Origin: an uncultured Bacteroidia bacterium
GTDB lineage: Bacteria > Bacteroidota > Bacteroidia > Bacteroidales > UBA932
Length of the DNA: 37,930 nucleotides
Assembly: GCA_902780455.1 (NCBI GenBank)
Contig: CACZFO010000011.1
Location: forward strand, 1 to 37,930
Reading direction: 5' to 3'
This document shows positions 8,101-15,545 of this stretch, piece by piece. The first letter of the stretch is position 1. Each line of letters opens with the position of its first letter. Both the position numbers and the translations under genes were made by a program. Under the pieces are notes generated by a model. The model had not been told where the DNA came from. It ran no database searches and worked only from the letters and a program-made list of their open reading frames with translations.

Positions 8101-8656
8101 TGTCCTTGTCGTTGATACCGAAGTTTATTCCAACACCGGCGGACAGTCATCCAAGAGTACTCCAGCAGGAGCAGTTGCAAAGTTTGCAACCAGCGGAAAG
8201 AAGATTCGCAAGAAGGACCTTGGAATGATGGCTATGAGCTATGGTTACGTTTACGTAGCACAGGTTGCTACAGGTGCAAGCCAGGCTCAGTACCTGAACG
8301 CCCTCAAGGAAGCAGAGGCTCACGACGGTCCATCTCTGATCATCGCCTACGCACCTTGTATCAACCATGGTCTGAAGGCCGGAATGGGTCACAGCCAGCT
8401 GGAAGAGAAGAAGGCCGTAGAGTGCGGTTACTGGCATCTTTACAGGTTCAACCCTGACGCTCCGGAGGGAACAAATCCGTTCACCCTGGACAGCAAGGAA
8501 CCAGACTGGAGCAAGTTCCAGGACTTCATCAAGGGCGAGGTAAGATATGCATCGCTGATGAAGACCTTCCCTCAGGAAGCAGAAGAGCTCTTCTCACTCA
8601 CAGAGAAGTATGCCAAGCTGCGTTATGAGGGCTACAAGAAGCTTGCAGGCAAGTAA
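5111..8656 (+). CDS. nifJ: Pyruvate:ferredoxin (flavodoxin) oxidoreductase, single-chain
   Basis: This 1181-residue enzyme converts pyruvate and CoA to acetyl-CoA, CO2 and reduced ferredoxin, the main pyruvate-splitting route in anaerobic Bacteroidales. The domains occur in the usual order. The N-terminal pyrimidine-binding domain (YPITPSSPMAEHVDEW near residue 35) is followed by domain II (about 255-410), the gamma domain (about 425-615), and a two-cluster ferredoxin domain with CIQCNQCATICP from Cys696 and CTGCANCADICP from Cys755. The C-terminal thiamine diphosphate domain starts CAGCGE and includes GDGWGYDIGYGG near residue 974 and YSNTGGQSS. Cys in YAPCINHG completes the proximal cluster. 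All clusters look intact. It is monocistronic, with its own promoter and terminator. Very high use of GCC/AAG-type codons suggests strong expression (inference). Confidence 0.97.
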   Translation: MAKEKVFLTCDGNQAAAHVSYLFSELAAIYPITPSSPMAEHVDEWSAFGRKNLFGETVKVIEMESEAGAAGAVHGSLQAGVLTSTFTASQGLLLMIPNMYKIAGEMLPAVFHVTARSLATHALSIFGDQQDVMAVRQTGFAMLASASVQEAMDMAAVAHLSAIKSSIPFVHFFDGFRTSHEIQKIEVLPEEGLKKMVSTKALAAFRKRALNPNAPVTKGTAQNADVYFQETESRNQYYTEVPNIVARYMGELGELCGRHYLPFDYYGDPEAERVVIAMGSVTDTCKEVVEYLTGKGEKVGVVVVRLYRPFSTQYFLRALPKSVKRIAVLDRCKEPGAVGEPLYVDVKSALADTEFAGKVKIVGGRYGLSSKDTSPAQILAVFQNLKAKEPKNSFTIGIVDDVTFLSLPQKEEISLAKPGTYELKFFGLGSDGTVGANKNTIKIIGGTTNKYCQAYFDYDSKKSGGFTCSHLRFGDNPINSPYLVSTPDFVACHVPSYLTKYDVLRGIKKGGTFLLNSLWDTKETLKRLPDFIKYQIVSKKLNFYIINATKIAEEIGLGNRTNSILQSAFFKITGIIPYEDAVKEMKKMIEKSYGKKGENVVKMNYAAVDRGGEYVKVEIPFEWKNLSPSKFVPDSYNRLAPEWVRQIADPVNAQCGNDLPVSAFQSFPDGAIPAGTAAYEKRGIATHVPEWNPANCIQCNQCATICPHAAIRPFLLTDEELQKAPKGVTRVLKVADGKANLKDYKFVMQVDPADCTGCANCADICPAKEKALVMKPAETQADQQKCFDYLHNRVGYKDEVMKKDSNIKASQFSQPLFEFSGACAGCGETPYIKLISQLFGDRMMVANATGCTSIYSGSFPASPYCKDKNGRGPAWANSLFEDNAEFGLGQRLGFARLRATLEDRAKAAIADQKCSDAVKDLLKKWLENLRDVAVCKEIAEKLPAALKECKCASCKAVAEYIDCIIPRSQWIIGGDGWGYDIGYGGLDHVLASGENVNVLVVDTEVYSNTGGQSSKSTPAGAVAKFATSGKKIRKKDLGMMAMSYGYVYVAQVATGASQAQYLNALKEAEAHDGPSLIIAYAPCINHGLKAGMGHSQLEEKKAVECGYWHLYRFNPDAPEGTNPFTLDSKEPDWSKFQDFIKGEVRYASLMKTFPQEAEELFSLTEKYAKLRYEGYKKLAGK

Positions 8657-8681
8657 CAGCTGATCTGAGAATCATTTATAG

Positions 8682-8716
8682 AAACATCCTCCTGTGTCTT
8701 AGCGGGAGGATGTTTT
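8682..8716 (+). terminator. Terminator after nifJ
   Basis: Arms AAACATCCTCC (8682-8692) and GGAGGATGTTT (8705-8715) form a perfect 11-bp stem ending in T residues, 25 nt after the nifJ stop. Confidence 0.8.
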
Positions 8717-8742
8717 GTTAATATGCTGATAGACAAGAATTT

Positions 8743-8773
8743 AACCGGCATGGCTGCCATGTCGGTTTTTTTA
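8743..8773 (+). terminator. Second hairpin with poly-T, just before the receptor promoter
   Basis: CCGGCATGG and CCATGTCGG pair around a 3-nt loop (one G-U pair), followed by seven Ts. The T run merges with the upstream edge of the next promoter. It may be a back-up terminator for nifJ. Confidence 0.5.
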
Positions 8774-8774
8774 G

Positions 8775-8782
8775 TATCTTTG
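8775..8782 (+). promoter_or_regulatory. Promoter -7 element for the TonB-dependent receptor
   Basis: TATCTTTG lies 26 nt before the ATG at 8809, preceded by a T-rich run. The same context (poly-T, AG, TATCTTTGA) recurs before the glycosyltransferase operon at 24848-24864, which suggests a shared promoter type. No cobalamin riboswitch fits in the short space. Confidence 0.6.
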
Positions 8783-8808
8783 AGCCTGTTTTTTTCAGAC
8801 CAATACTT

Positions 8809-11031
8809 ATGAATACATATAATAAACTAAAAATCAGCATATTATCATCAGCGATAATTTTTTCTTCTGTCTGTCTTCATGCCACTTCCGGCATATCTTC
8901 CAGTGGTGAAACAACAGTAAGAGTTAACTCCGGTTCTCATGGCTGGAATAGAGTATCTGAAATAATTGACTCCGGACACCTTTCAACGAATAAGGTTCTG
9001 AATTCATCAGGCAGTGCATATATATGGGACCTGTCCGGAAGTTCAAAAAAGATGGCGGTGAAAGACAGTTTGGCGGTTGATGATACATCTACTGTATATC
9101 TCTCGGAAATCAGCGTACTTGCTTCAAGGGTTCCTATTGTCTGGCACAAGCAGGCCCGCATGGTTACTACCATCAACTCCAAAGCCGTGCAGTCTACTCC
9201 TAGCCAGAGCATCAATGACGTCCTGAAGTATTCGGCCAGCGTGGATGTGAGGCAGAGGGGGCCTATAGGTGCGCAGACGGATGTCGGCATCAGGGGCGGA
9301 AGCAGCGAGCAGTCCGCAGTTCTCCTTAACGGAATCAACATTTCAGACCCGCAGACTTCACATAATTCCTTTGACCTTCCGCTGACCATGATGCAGATAG
9401 ATGGGATCGACATCCTGGAGGGCCCTTCCGGAAAGATAACGGGCAGTTCCTCACTCATGGGAGCCATCAACATCCGCACCCGCATTTCAGACGAGAACAA
9501 GTTGTTTGCCAACGTTGAGACGGGCTCTTACGGCTACTTGAGCGTGGGACTAAGGTATGACCTTGCCAGTCTTTCTGCCCTTAGTTCACGGAACGGTTAT
9601 TCAAATCCTTCCGGAGGCAGGCTTGGTTCAGGTTCAGGCAGATTCAAGAATTCTCTTTCTGCAAGCTACACCCGCAGCGACGGTTATTCCAGGAGTGCGG
9701 ACAACCATCTGAACATGGACTTCAAGGCCGTCAAGGCTTTTTATGAGGGCTTGTATTCAGACAGTGACATAGAACTGAGCTGGTTTGCCGGACTCAGTTC
9801 CAAAGACTGGGGTTCCAACCGTTTCTATGCCAAGTATGACGAACAGTTTGAGCATACATTCAAGACTTTTGCCGCTGTAAAGGGGCATAATGTCAAGGGA
9901 GCGGTTACCATCAGTCCTTCTATCTACTGGAACCATACCGATGACCGTTTCGAACTATTCAGGAACAATCCCGATGCTTATCCGTTCAACTATCACAGGA
10001 CAAATGTCTACGGACTTAACCTGAATAACTACTTCAAGTGGATTGGAGGAACAACGGCTTTCGGAGGTGAAATCCGAAACGAAGACCTGATGAGCGGGAA
10101 CCTCGGAGAGCCTCTTGACAAGCCTAAGCACATCAAAGGAACCGACCGTTTCTACGATCACGGGCTCAATCGTACCAACACCAGCTTTTTCCTGGAACAT
10201 AACTTCATTACCGAGTATTTCTCAGCTTCTGCGGCAGTGCTTGCCATCAAGAACAGCTGGGCGCAGATGGACATGAAACTGTATCCGTCTGCAGACTTTG
10301 CGGCGACCCTGTACAAAGATGAAAACCGGCTTTTCAGGCTCTTTGCATCCTACAATTCATCGCTGAGGATGCCTTCAGTTACAGAACTTTATTACTCTGT
10401 TGGAGGCTTCAAGGCAGACAAGCACCTCAAACCTGAAGAGGTTAAGGCATGGGAACTTGGTCTTAAATACAACTCGGCGATTATCTCCGCTTCTGCCAGT
10501 TTCTTCCGCAACCGCATGACAAACCTCATAGACTGGATAAGGGATACTTCAGAAGGTGAAGAGGCCGTATGGCAGAGCGTGAACTTTGGAAAGATAATTT
10601 CAAAGGGATTGCTTCTCCAGACAGGTTTGCGCCCAGATTTTCACAGCCATGTGATGAATCTCAAGAGCATAAACCTTTCGTACAGTTACATAGACCAGAC
10701 CAAGGCAAAGTCTGGCGAATACCAAAGCACCTACGCCCTGGAGTACCTCAGGCACAAGTTCGTAGCATCGGCCGATGTGGAGGTGGTTCCGTCTCTGACA
10801 CTTTCAGTTTTCTACCGCTTCCAGGACCGCGTAGGCACTTTCACCGATTCTGAAGGCCAGGTCAAGGGTTTCAAGCCATACGGAGTATTTGACGCAAAGC
10901 TCAGTTACGACTGGCTCAAGTTCCAGTTCTACCTGGAAGGCAACAATCTCACAAACATCAAGTATCACGATTTCGGAAGGATTCCTCAGCCGGGCTTCTG
11001 GTTCATGGCCGGAGTCAAGTTCAGCCTCTAA
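8809..11031 (+). CDS. TonB-dependent outer-membrane receptor (BtuB-like size class)
   Basis: This 740-residue receptor uses TonB/ExbBD energy to import a ligand across the outer membrane. The first ~28 residues are a signal peptide. A serine-rich linker of about 75 residues follows, then a possible TonB box near STVYLSEISVLAS. The plug domain spans about residues 115-225 (SINDVLKYSASVDVRQRG, GIRGGSSEQSAVLLNG, IDILEGPSG, GAINIRT). The remaining ~500 residues alternate in the manner of a beta barrel and end in WFMAGVKFSL with a terminal aromatic pattern. It lacks the N-terminal carboxypeptidase-like domain of SusC proteins and has no SusD partner, so it is more like vitamin B12 or siderophore receptors than glycan receptors. 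No transporter genes adjoin it, so the ligand is unknown. Confidence 0.88.
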   Translation: MNTYNKLKISILSSAIIFSSVCLHATSGISSSGETTVRVNSGSHGWNRVSEIIDSGHLSTNKVLNSSGSAYIWDLSGSSKKMAVKDSLAVDDTSTVYLSEISVLASRVPIVWHKQARMVTTINSKAVQSTPSQSINDVLKYSASVDVRQRGPIGAQTDVGIRGGSSEQSAVLLNGINISDPQTSHNSFDLPLTMMQIDGIDILEGPSGKITGSSSLMGAINIRTRISDENKLFANVETGSYGYLSVGLRYDLASLSALSSRNGYSNPSGGRLGSGSGRFKNSLSASYTRSDGYSRSADNHLNMDFKAVKAFYEGLYSDSDIELSWFAGLSSKDWGSNRFYAKYDEQFEHTFKTFAAVKGHNVKGAVTISPSIYWNHTDDRFELFRNNPDAYPFNYHRTNVYGLNLNNYFKWIGGTTAFGGEIRNEDLMSGNLGEPLDKPKHIKGTDRFYDHGLNRTNTSFFLEHNFITEYFSASAAVLAIKNSWAQMDMKLYPSADFAATLYKDENRLFRLFASYNSSLRMPSVTELYYSVGGFKADKHLKPEEVKAWELGLKYNSAIISASASFFRNRMTNLIDWIRDTSEGEEAVWQSVNFGKIISKGLLLQTGLRPDFHSHVMNLKSINLSYSYIDQTKAKSGEYQSTYALEYLRHKFVASADVEVVPSLTLSVFYRFQDRVGTFTDSEGQVKGFKPYGVFDAKLSYDWLKFQFYLEGNNLTNIKYHDFGRIPQPGFWFMAGVKFSL

Positions 11032-11340
11032 CAGCGCAGCAGGAAGCAGCAGGAAGTAGAAAGAAGAGTAAGGAAGATAGTAGGAAGGATAAAGGAGGAG
11101 AAAGAAGATAGAAGGAAGAGGAAGGAAGAGGAATGAAAAGGAATGAAAATGGAGGAAGATTGGGGGAGATGGAATTATAGGGCATGGAATTCTTTTATTT
11201 ATTCCGGTGCAGAATTCCAAAGCCGGAATGTATAATGTTTTATCCCATAGAGCAGTTTGGCAGATAATCTTTTGGGATTCTCGTATTTTTCCATTAACTT
11301 TATAATCGCTGAATAAAGTAAACTAGTAATAAAATGTAAT
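11032..11340. other. Intergenic region with C-free purine-rich tract and paired inverted repeats
   Basis: This 309-bp gap holds three things. Bases 11051-11182 contain no C at all on the plus strand and only scattered Ts, made of AGGAAG and GGAAGA-like words. Then two inverted repeats that compete for the same bases occur: GGAATTC (11185-11191) with GAATTCC, and ATTCCGG with CCGGAAT (to about 11229). An ATCGCTGA copy lies at 11305-11312. No TAnnTTTG promoter is clear before the next gene. Confidence 0.6.
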
Positions 11341-12204
11341 ATGAAAACCGGAGTTTACAATTCTTTTTACACCCCGATGGGGCTGGTCAATTTTGAGCAC
11401 CTTGCCCATGGATCGGTTCATATGGAATGGGAGGGCATGCACATCTATGTGGATCCTTGCTCGGATTTCTTTGACTATGCAGGATGCAAGAAAGCGGACC
11501 TTATCCTGCTGACCCATGCCCATACGGACCATTACGACACCAAGGCCATTGAGGAGATTGCAATGCCGAACACCACCTTCATCGTAAGCAAGGGAGTAAA
11601 AACTGTTCTGGACAACGACCTGCTTGCAATGCGCAGCGGAACAGCCCGTGATGCAGACGGCAAGCCTCTTCCAAAGCTCGACCTTGACAACAATCCTCTC
11701 AACGTTGATCCTTCAACCAACTTGGTGAACATGCTCAATATTCCAAAGCTCCGTCACTGCAAGGTCATTACCCTGGAGAACGGAGACAGCGTTTCATCCA
11801 TTGGTCTGACAATAACCGCAATACCTGCCTACAACATCAACCGTAAGAGAGAGAACGGCCATCCGTTCCACATCAAAGGTGAAGGCAACGGATACCTGAT
11901 TTCCATGCAGGGTTTTGACATCTACTTTGCCGGAGACACAGAGCCGATTCCAGAGATGAATGAACTGGCTCCGGGAGCAGTAAGAGCCCACAGCTGGTCA
12001 AAATTCCTTCAGGGAGAGATAGACGTAGCGTTCCTTCCTAAGAACCTGCCTTACACCATGAGCGACGATGAGTTTATAAAGGCGGCCAATCTGATCAAGC
12101 CGAAGAATCTGTTCCCGATCCATTACTTTGAAATGGACGCCAAGTCGCTTAGCCGCAGACTTGATACCGGCATCTGCCTGTATGTAAACGGCAAGCAGGT
12201 CTGA
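11341..12204 (+). CDS. MBL-fold metal-dependent hydrolase (UlaG-like)
   Basis: This is a 287-residue cytoplasmic protein of the metallo-beta-lactamase fold. The metal site THAHTDHYD supplies His59, His61, Asp63 and His64. AGDTE near residue 200 gives the bridging Asp, and FPIHYFEMD near the C-terminus gives a last His. The overall arrangement resembles UlaG-type and related Lactamase_B superfamily hydrolases rather than true beta-lactamases, and there is no signal peptide. Members act on phosphoesters, lactones or similar bonds; the substrate here cannot be told from sequence. The start at 11341 places the characteristic metal motif at the normal distance. It ends at a strong bidirectional terminator facing pycB. 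Confidence 0.85.
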   Translation: MKTGVYNSFYTPMGLVNFEHLAHGSVHMEWEGMHIYVDPCSDFFDYAGCKKADLILLTHAHTDHYDTKAIEEIAMPNTTFIVSKGVKTVLDNDLLAMRSGTARDADGKPLPKLDLDNNPLNVDPSTNLVNMLNIPKLRHCKVITLENGDSVSSIGLTITAIPAYNINRKRENGHPFHIKGEGNGYLISMQGFDIYFAGDTEPIPEMNELAPGAVRAHSWSKFLQGEIDVAFLPKNLPYTMSDDEFIKAANLIKPKNLFPIHYFEMDAKSLSRRLDTGICLYVNGKQV

Positions 12205-12273
12205 TTCTGAGCACCGGGCTTTTTGCCGCTAGAGAGGGCTGCCGCTTAGATTATTGATACTCAGTGATATATA

Positions 12274-12313
12274 AAAACTTCTTCCCCTGAAATCAAGGGG
12301 AAGAAGTTTTATT
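12274..12313. terminator. Bidirectional terminator between the MBL gene and pycB-like gene
   Basis: A perfect 15-bp inverted repeat, AAAACTTCTTCCCCT (12274-12288) with AGGGGAAGAAGTTTT (12296-12310), encloses a 7-nt loop. The A-rich and T-rich ends would end transcription from both directions. Confidence 0.85.
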
Positions 12314-12381
12314 AGTTGGTTGATTATCAGGCTTTTAAGCGGCAGCGGTAATCGCTGAGAATTGCAAAGCCTGCTCAGGGG

Positions 12382-14163
12382 TTACTGTACAAAGGCGATG
12401 ATCTCGTCCTTTACAACCTTCTGGCCCTGTTTTGCCATAATGGCAACCAGTTTTCCGTCTGCTGGAGAGATAATCTCCTCCATTCCGTAGAAGGCCTGGA
12501 TGTTGCACAGGGTCTGTCCCATCTTGACATCGGTTCCTTCTGCAGGTGCTGAAGACTTGTCCTCAACGTCATACTGCCAAACGACCTCGCCCTTAACGGT
12601 AGCGTGTACAGGCTTGGCATCAGGGTACTTGGCCATTACCTTCTCAACGTCAAATGCAGGAACCTCAACAACCGGACGTGTGATTACGATAGGCGCACCG
12701 GCCTTAGCCTTGTTGGCTTCAAGTTCCTTCTCAAACCTCTGCTTTGCTATGCCGCTCTTGTAGTCTCTGTACTGAGTCTCGTGCATTGCAAACTCAAAGA
12801 GTTCCTCATCGTCCTGGCCTCTGTCCCAACCTTCCTCTTCCATCATCTTGATGTAGCGAGGCAGATCATCAGGGAATGCATCCTGAGGTACGCCGGTGTA
12901 GAATTCAAGACCCTTCTGCTTTACGATCTCCTTGATCTCAGGAGCAAGTTCTCCAGGAAGCTTACCCATCTTGCCAAGGATCATGTTCATTGTATCCTTG
13001 TCTATGGTCTTCCACCTAGGCTCGCCCTTGAGCATGTGCATGAGGTTCATCAGGGCGGTGTTCTTTACATACTGGCTGAACGGAGTTACCAATGGCGGAT
13101 AACCCAGTCTTGGCCATACATACTCTACCTCCTGGAAGAGCATTACCACCAGTTCGTTGATGTCCAGTTCCTTCTTGCCCTGGTTTCTCAGCGATGCGTT
13201 GATTGCACCCTGGAAGCCCTTCAGGTCTGCCATCATTGAACCCATCATTCCGCCAGGAAGTCCGCAGCCTACCAGCAGTGAACTCATCTGGTGGTTGCCA
13301 GGAGCGATCCAGTATCCGAGGAAGTCGTCAATGAACTTCTGGGTGAGGGCCCTTGCCTCCATGTAAGCGTTCATGTTGATGTCCTTTACAAGGAATCCTG
13401 CATCCTTGAGCATGGCCTGGATGGTGATTACGTCAGGATGGATTTTACCCCAAGAAAGCGGTTCCATTGCAACGTCGATGTACTCGGCGCCTGCTCTGGC
13501 AACTTCAAGCATGGAAGCTACGCTGAATCCAGGGCCGGAGTGTCCGTGGTACTGAACCTTGATGTGAGGATATTTGTCCTTGATGGCCTTAACCAGTCTT
13601 CCGAGGAAAGCCGGGCGTCCGATACCAGCCATGTCCTTAAGGCAGATCTCATCTGCTCCGTACTCTACAACCTTGTCAACAACACCCATGTAGTACTCTA
13701 CGGTGTGGATAGGTGAGTAGGTTATACTCAAGGCAGCCTGTGCAATCATGCCGGCTTCCTTAGCGTGGATTACGGAACCCTTGAGGTTGCGGTGGTCGTT
13801 AAGTCCGCAGAAAGAACGCATGATATTGGTTCCCTGGGCTTTCTTTACCTTAGCCATCAGGGCGCGCACATCATCCGGAACAGGGAACATTCTCAGAGCG
13901 TTAAGACCTCTTTCAAGCATGTGAGTCTGGATACCGGCCTTGTTGAAAGGAGCCGTCCACTCTCTTACTGCCTTGTTAGGGTTCTCTCCGAAGAGGAGGT
14001 TGACCTGTTCGAACGCACCACCGTTGGTTTCAACGCGGTCAAAGCATCCCATTTCGATGATAACCGGTGCAATCTCCTTAAGCATAGCTACTTTCGGCAC
14101 ATATTTGCCGGAAGACTGCCACATGTCCCTGTAAAGAAGGGAAAATTTTATTTCTCTTGCCAT
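12382..14163 (-). CDS. Pyruvate carboxylase subunit B / oxaloacetate decarboxylase alpha-like carboxyltransferase with a lysine-less biotinyl-like domain
   Basis: The start is placed at the ATG 14163-14161 (MAREIKFSLLYRD); 53 extra codons upstream have no support. The 593-residue protein has an HMGL-like carboxyltransferase domain (about 5-270), a conserved PYC/OADA domain (about 290-480), and a biotinyl-type C-terminal domain (about 525-593). Active-site features are RDMWQS, the metal-binding YHGHSG and the lysine in ICLKDMAG. In related enzymes biotin is attached to Lys in EAMKM; here the same position reads IQAFYGMEEI, with Tyr where Lys should be. As written it cannot carry biotin on that residue. 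Family members transfer carboxyl groups between biotin and pyruvate/oxaloacetate. The Na+-pump beta and gamma subunits and the PycA partner are not in the window. It could be a carboxyltransferase that uses a biotin protein encoded elsewhere. Confidence 0.88.
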   Translation of the reverse strand: MAREIKFSLLYRDMWQSSGKYVPKVAMLKEIAPVIIEMGCFDRVETNGGAFEQVNLLFGENPNKAVREWTAPFNKAGIQTHMLERGLNALRMFPVPDDVRALMAKVKKAQGTNIMRSFCGLNDHRNLKGSVIHAKEAGMIAQAALSITYSPIHTVEYYMGVVDKVVEYGADEICLKDMAGIGRPAFLGRLVKAIKDKYPHIKVQYHGHSGPGFSVASMLEVARAGAEYIDVAMEPLSWGKIHPDVITIQAMLKDAGFLVKDINMNAYMEARALTQKFIDDFLGYWIAPGNHQMSSLLVGCGLPGGMMGSMMADLKGFQGAINASLRNQGKKELDINELVVMLFQEVEYVWPRLGYPPLVTPFSQYVKNTALMNLMHMLKGEPRWKTIDKDTMNMILGKMGKLPGELAPEIKEIVKQKGLEFYTGVPQDAFPDDLPRYIKMMEEEGWDRGQDDEELFEFAMHETQYRDYKSGIAKQRFEKELEANKAKAGAPIVITRPVVEVPAFDVEKVMAKYPDAKPVHATVKGEVVWQYDVEDKSSAPAEGTDVKMGQTLCNIQAFYGMEEIISPADGKLVAIMAKQGQKVVKDEIIAFVQ

Positions 14164-14350
14164 ATAATTTTTAAAGTGAATTAGATTCGTAGTCCACTGT
14201 ATGTAAAAAACGAGAAATCGTAAGCAACCTCGGTTTTTACGGAATGTAAATTTAAGAAAAGATTGCTGACTCACAAACGATTTCTTCCAATAAATCTGAA
14301 GTTTGCCCAAAGATTTGAACAACTGTTGTTGCAGTTTGGCAAAAAGATTT

Positions 14351-14358
14351 TATCTTTG
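14351..14358 (+). promoter_or_regulatory. Promoter -7 element for tRNA-His
   Basis: TATCTTTG lies 62 nt upstream of the tRNA. At the expected -33 distance the sequence is GTTG, a partial match. A CCGAC...GTCGG inverted pair lies in the leader between promoter and tRNA. Confidence 0.55.
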
Positions 14359-14419
14359 CATCCCCGACGGAAGCGGTAATCGCGATGTCGGCTTCAGCCG
14401 AAAGGCTTCTTACATATAT

Positions 14420-14494
14420 GGTGGCTGTAGCTCAGTTGGCTAGAGCGCCAGATTGTGGCTCTGGAGGTCGTGGGTTCGAGACCCACCAGCCACC
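14420..14494 (+). tRNA. tRNA-His (anticodon GTG)
   Basis: The acceptor GTGGCTG pairs with CAGCCAC. An extra 5' G at 14420 faces C at 14494, the hallmark G(-1)-C73 of tRNA-His. The anticodon stem CCAGA/TCTGG encloses TTGTGGC, so the anticodon is GTG. The T arm is GTGGG-TTCGAGA-CCCAC. Confidence 0.96.
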
Positions 14495-14499
14495 CTCCC

Positions 14500-14532
14500 A
14501 AACGCTTCGGATTTCCGGAGCGTTTTTTTTTT
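14500..14532 (+). terminator. Terminator after tRNA-His
   Basis: ACGCTTCGG and CCGGAGCGT pair around ATTT (one G-U), followed by a run of ten Ts. Confidence 0.85.
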
Positions 14533-14667
14533 GTCGATAGCCACGTTTAAGGGCTTAAATGTGCCCAACGTCCCAATCCGTGTGTCGATAGCCACGTTTA
14601 AGGGCTTAAATGTGTCCAACGTCCCAATCCGTGTGTCGATAGCCACGCTTAGCTTCCTCAAACGTGC
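14533..14667. repeat. 51-bp tandem repeats carrying imperfect palindromes, adjacent to a Y1 transposase
   Basis: Units begin with GTCGATAGCCACG at 14533, 14584 and 14635: an exact 51-bp period with two near-identical full copies and a partial third. Each full copy contains CACGTTTAAG-GG-CTTAAATGTG (14542-14563 and 14593-14614), a 10-bp stem with one mismatch. The third has a looser CACGCTT...AAACGTG pair reaching into the last codons of the transposase gene. The position beside a RAYT-like gene suggests REP-like elements. A minus-strand frame across them encodes a 17-residue repeat but starts with TTG and is not called a gene. Confidence 0.7.
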
Positions 14668-15545
14668 TTTGAAAAGAAGCTGTCCAAGAGCATCAACACG
14701 GTTTCTTGCTCGATACCAGTGACTCGGGACAATTGTTTGGAATCTGCGGAGAATCTGTACCTAAGTTGATTCAACAACTCTGCCAACTGCTTGTGTTCAA
14801 GTTCTTTCAAGGAGGACTTATGGAATACCGAGGTGCAGAGGTTGAGCATCGCTGAGAAAACGATTTGGTCAGAAAAAGTTGGTGCTGCCATTCCTGAAGA
14901 CTTCTTGACCTTGGAGGAGTTTTGAAGGAAAAAGCTCATCCTGTTAGGCGATCTGAAAATGTGTTCTACCAACTTGATGTTTACATATGATTCCGGGGAT
15001 ATGAATCCTCGTTGATCTAGAATATAGTTTGGCGGCAGGGCTGTTTTACTGTGCAGGATTCTTCGCTGCTGCCTCATGGCAAATGAGCCAATCGGTAGAC
15101 CTTTTAAAGAAGTCTTGTTGAAGAAACAGTTTCCTGTGCCCCATGGATATCCGCTTGGTTGCAGGCAGAGGTTGGCAGCAACGCTGTTCATCTGAACATA
15201 AGCTATGGCTCTTTCAACAGACTCGTCACCCCAGGCAAGCTCCTGAAAATCTACTTTGTTGTTTCTCAGGAGTTCCTTTTTAGAGTATCTGTGCGTAAAG
15301 TACTTGGAGTATAAAAGTTTGAAATGGTCTGTAAACTCAGCGATGTCTTTCAGGAATCCACCAGCTACGAAGTGCACGTGGTTTGACATCAGTATGAATG
15401 CAAGAATCTCGATGTCCTGCATTGTTGCGGCCATGACTGCAACATAGTTCATTCCCGCCTTGAAATCTTCCTCATCCTTGAACCACAGCCTGTCTTTCAG
15501 GTGCTCGGTGGTTACCAGCCAGTAATCTTTCTTCATCTCTATCAT
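14658..15545 (-). CDS. Y1 (HUH) transposase, REP-associated tyrosine transposase-like
   Basis: This is a 295-residue single-strand-type transposase/nickase. The histidine pair of the HUH site is in MSNHVHFVAGG (His56 and His58), with a preceding ILAFILMSNHVH strand typical of the Transposase_17/Y1 family. The N-terminal DYWLVTTEHLKDRLWFKDEEDF also matches that family; the nucleophilic Tyr is expected in the YSKYFTHRYSKKE segment (residues about 95-110), but I cannot assign it. The C-terminal ~150 residues form an extra region of unknown role. RAYT proteins of this kind act on short palindromic REP elements, and palindromic 51-bp repeats lie directly downstream. No IS200-type ends or accompanying tnpB are seen, so this looks like a domesticated or REP-linked gene, not an insertion sequence. 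Confidence 0.85.
   Translation of the reverse strand: MIEMKKDYWLVTTEHLKDRLWFKDEEDFKAGMNYVAVMAATMQDIEILAFILMSNHVHFVAGGFLKDIAEFTDHFKLLYSKYFTHRYSKKELLRNNKVDFQELAWGDESVERAIAYVQMNSVAANLCLQPSGYPWGTGNCFFNKTSLKGLPIGSFAMRQQRRILHSKTALPPNYILDQRGFISPESYVNIKLVEHIFRSPNRMSFFLQNSSKVKKSSGMAAPTFSDQIVFSAMLNLCTSVFHKSSLKELEHKQLAELLNQLRYRFSADSKQLSRVTGIEQETVLMLLDSFFSKHV

Noticed and set aside
8660..8808. Cobalamin riboswitch upstream of a BtuB-like receptor
   Set aside because: The promoter element is only 26 nt from the start codon and the remaining space is filled by two terminator hairpins; no B12-box motif is seen.
12604..13239. 211-residue plus-strand frame
   Set aside because: It is fully antisense to the well-conserved carboxyltransferase gene, with no promoter or recognisable family.
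12382..14163. Sodium-pumping oxaloacetate decarboxylase operon
   Set aside because: Only the alpha-like subunit is present; no beta or gamma subunit genes adjoin it and the biotin lysine is absent.
14440..14661. Minus-strand protein with 17-residue repeats
   Set aside because: It starts with TTG overlapping the transposase stop and runs antisense into tRNA-His; the peptide repeat is a by-product of the 51-bp DNA repeat.
14658..15545. Complete IS200/IS605 insertion sequence
   Set aside because: No tnpB, no subterminal hairpins bounding the element, and the protein is about twice the length of IS200 TnpA.
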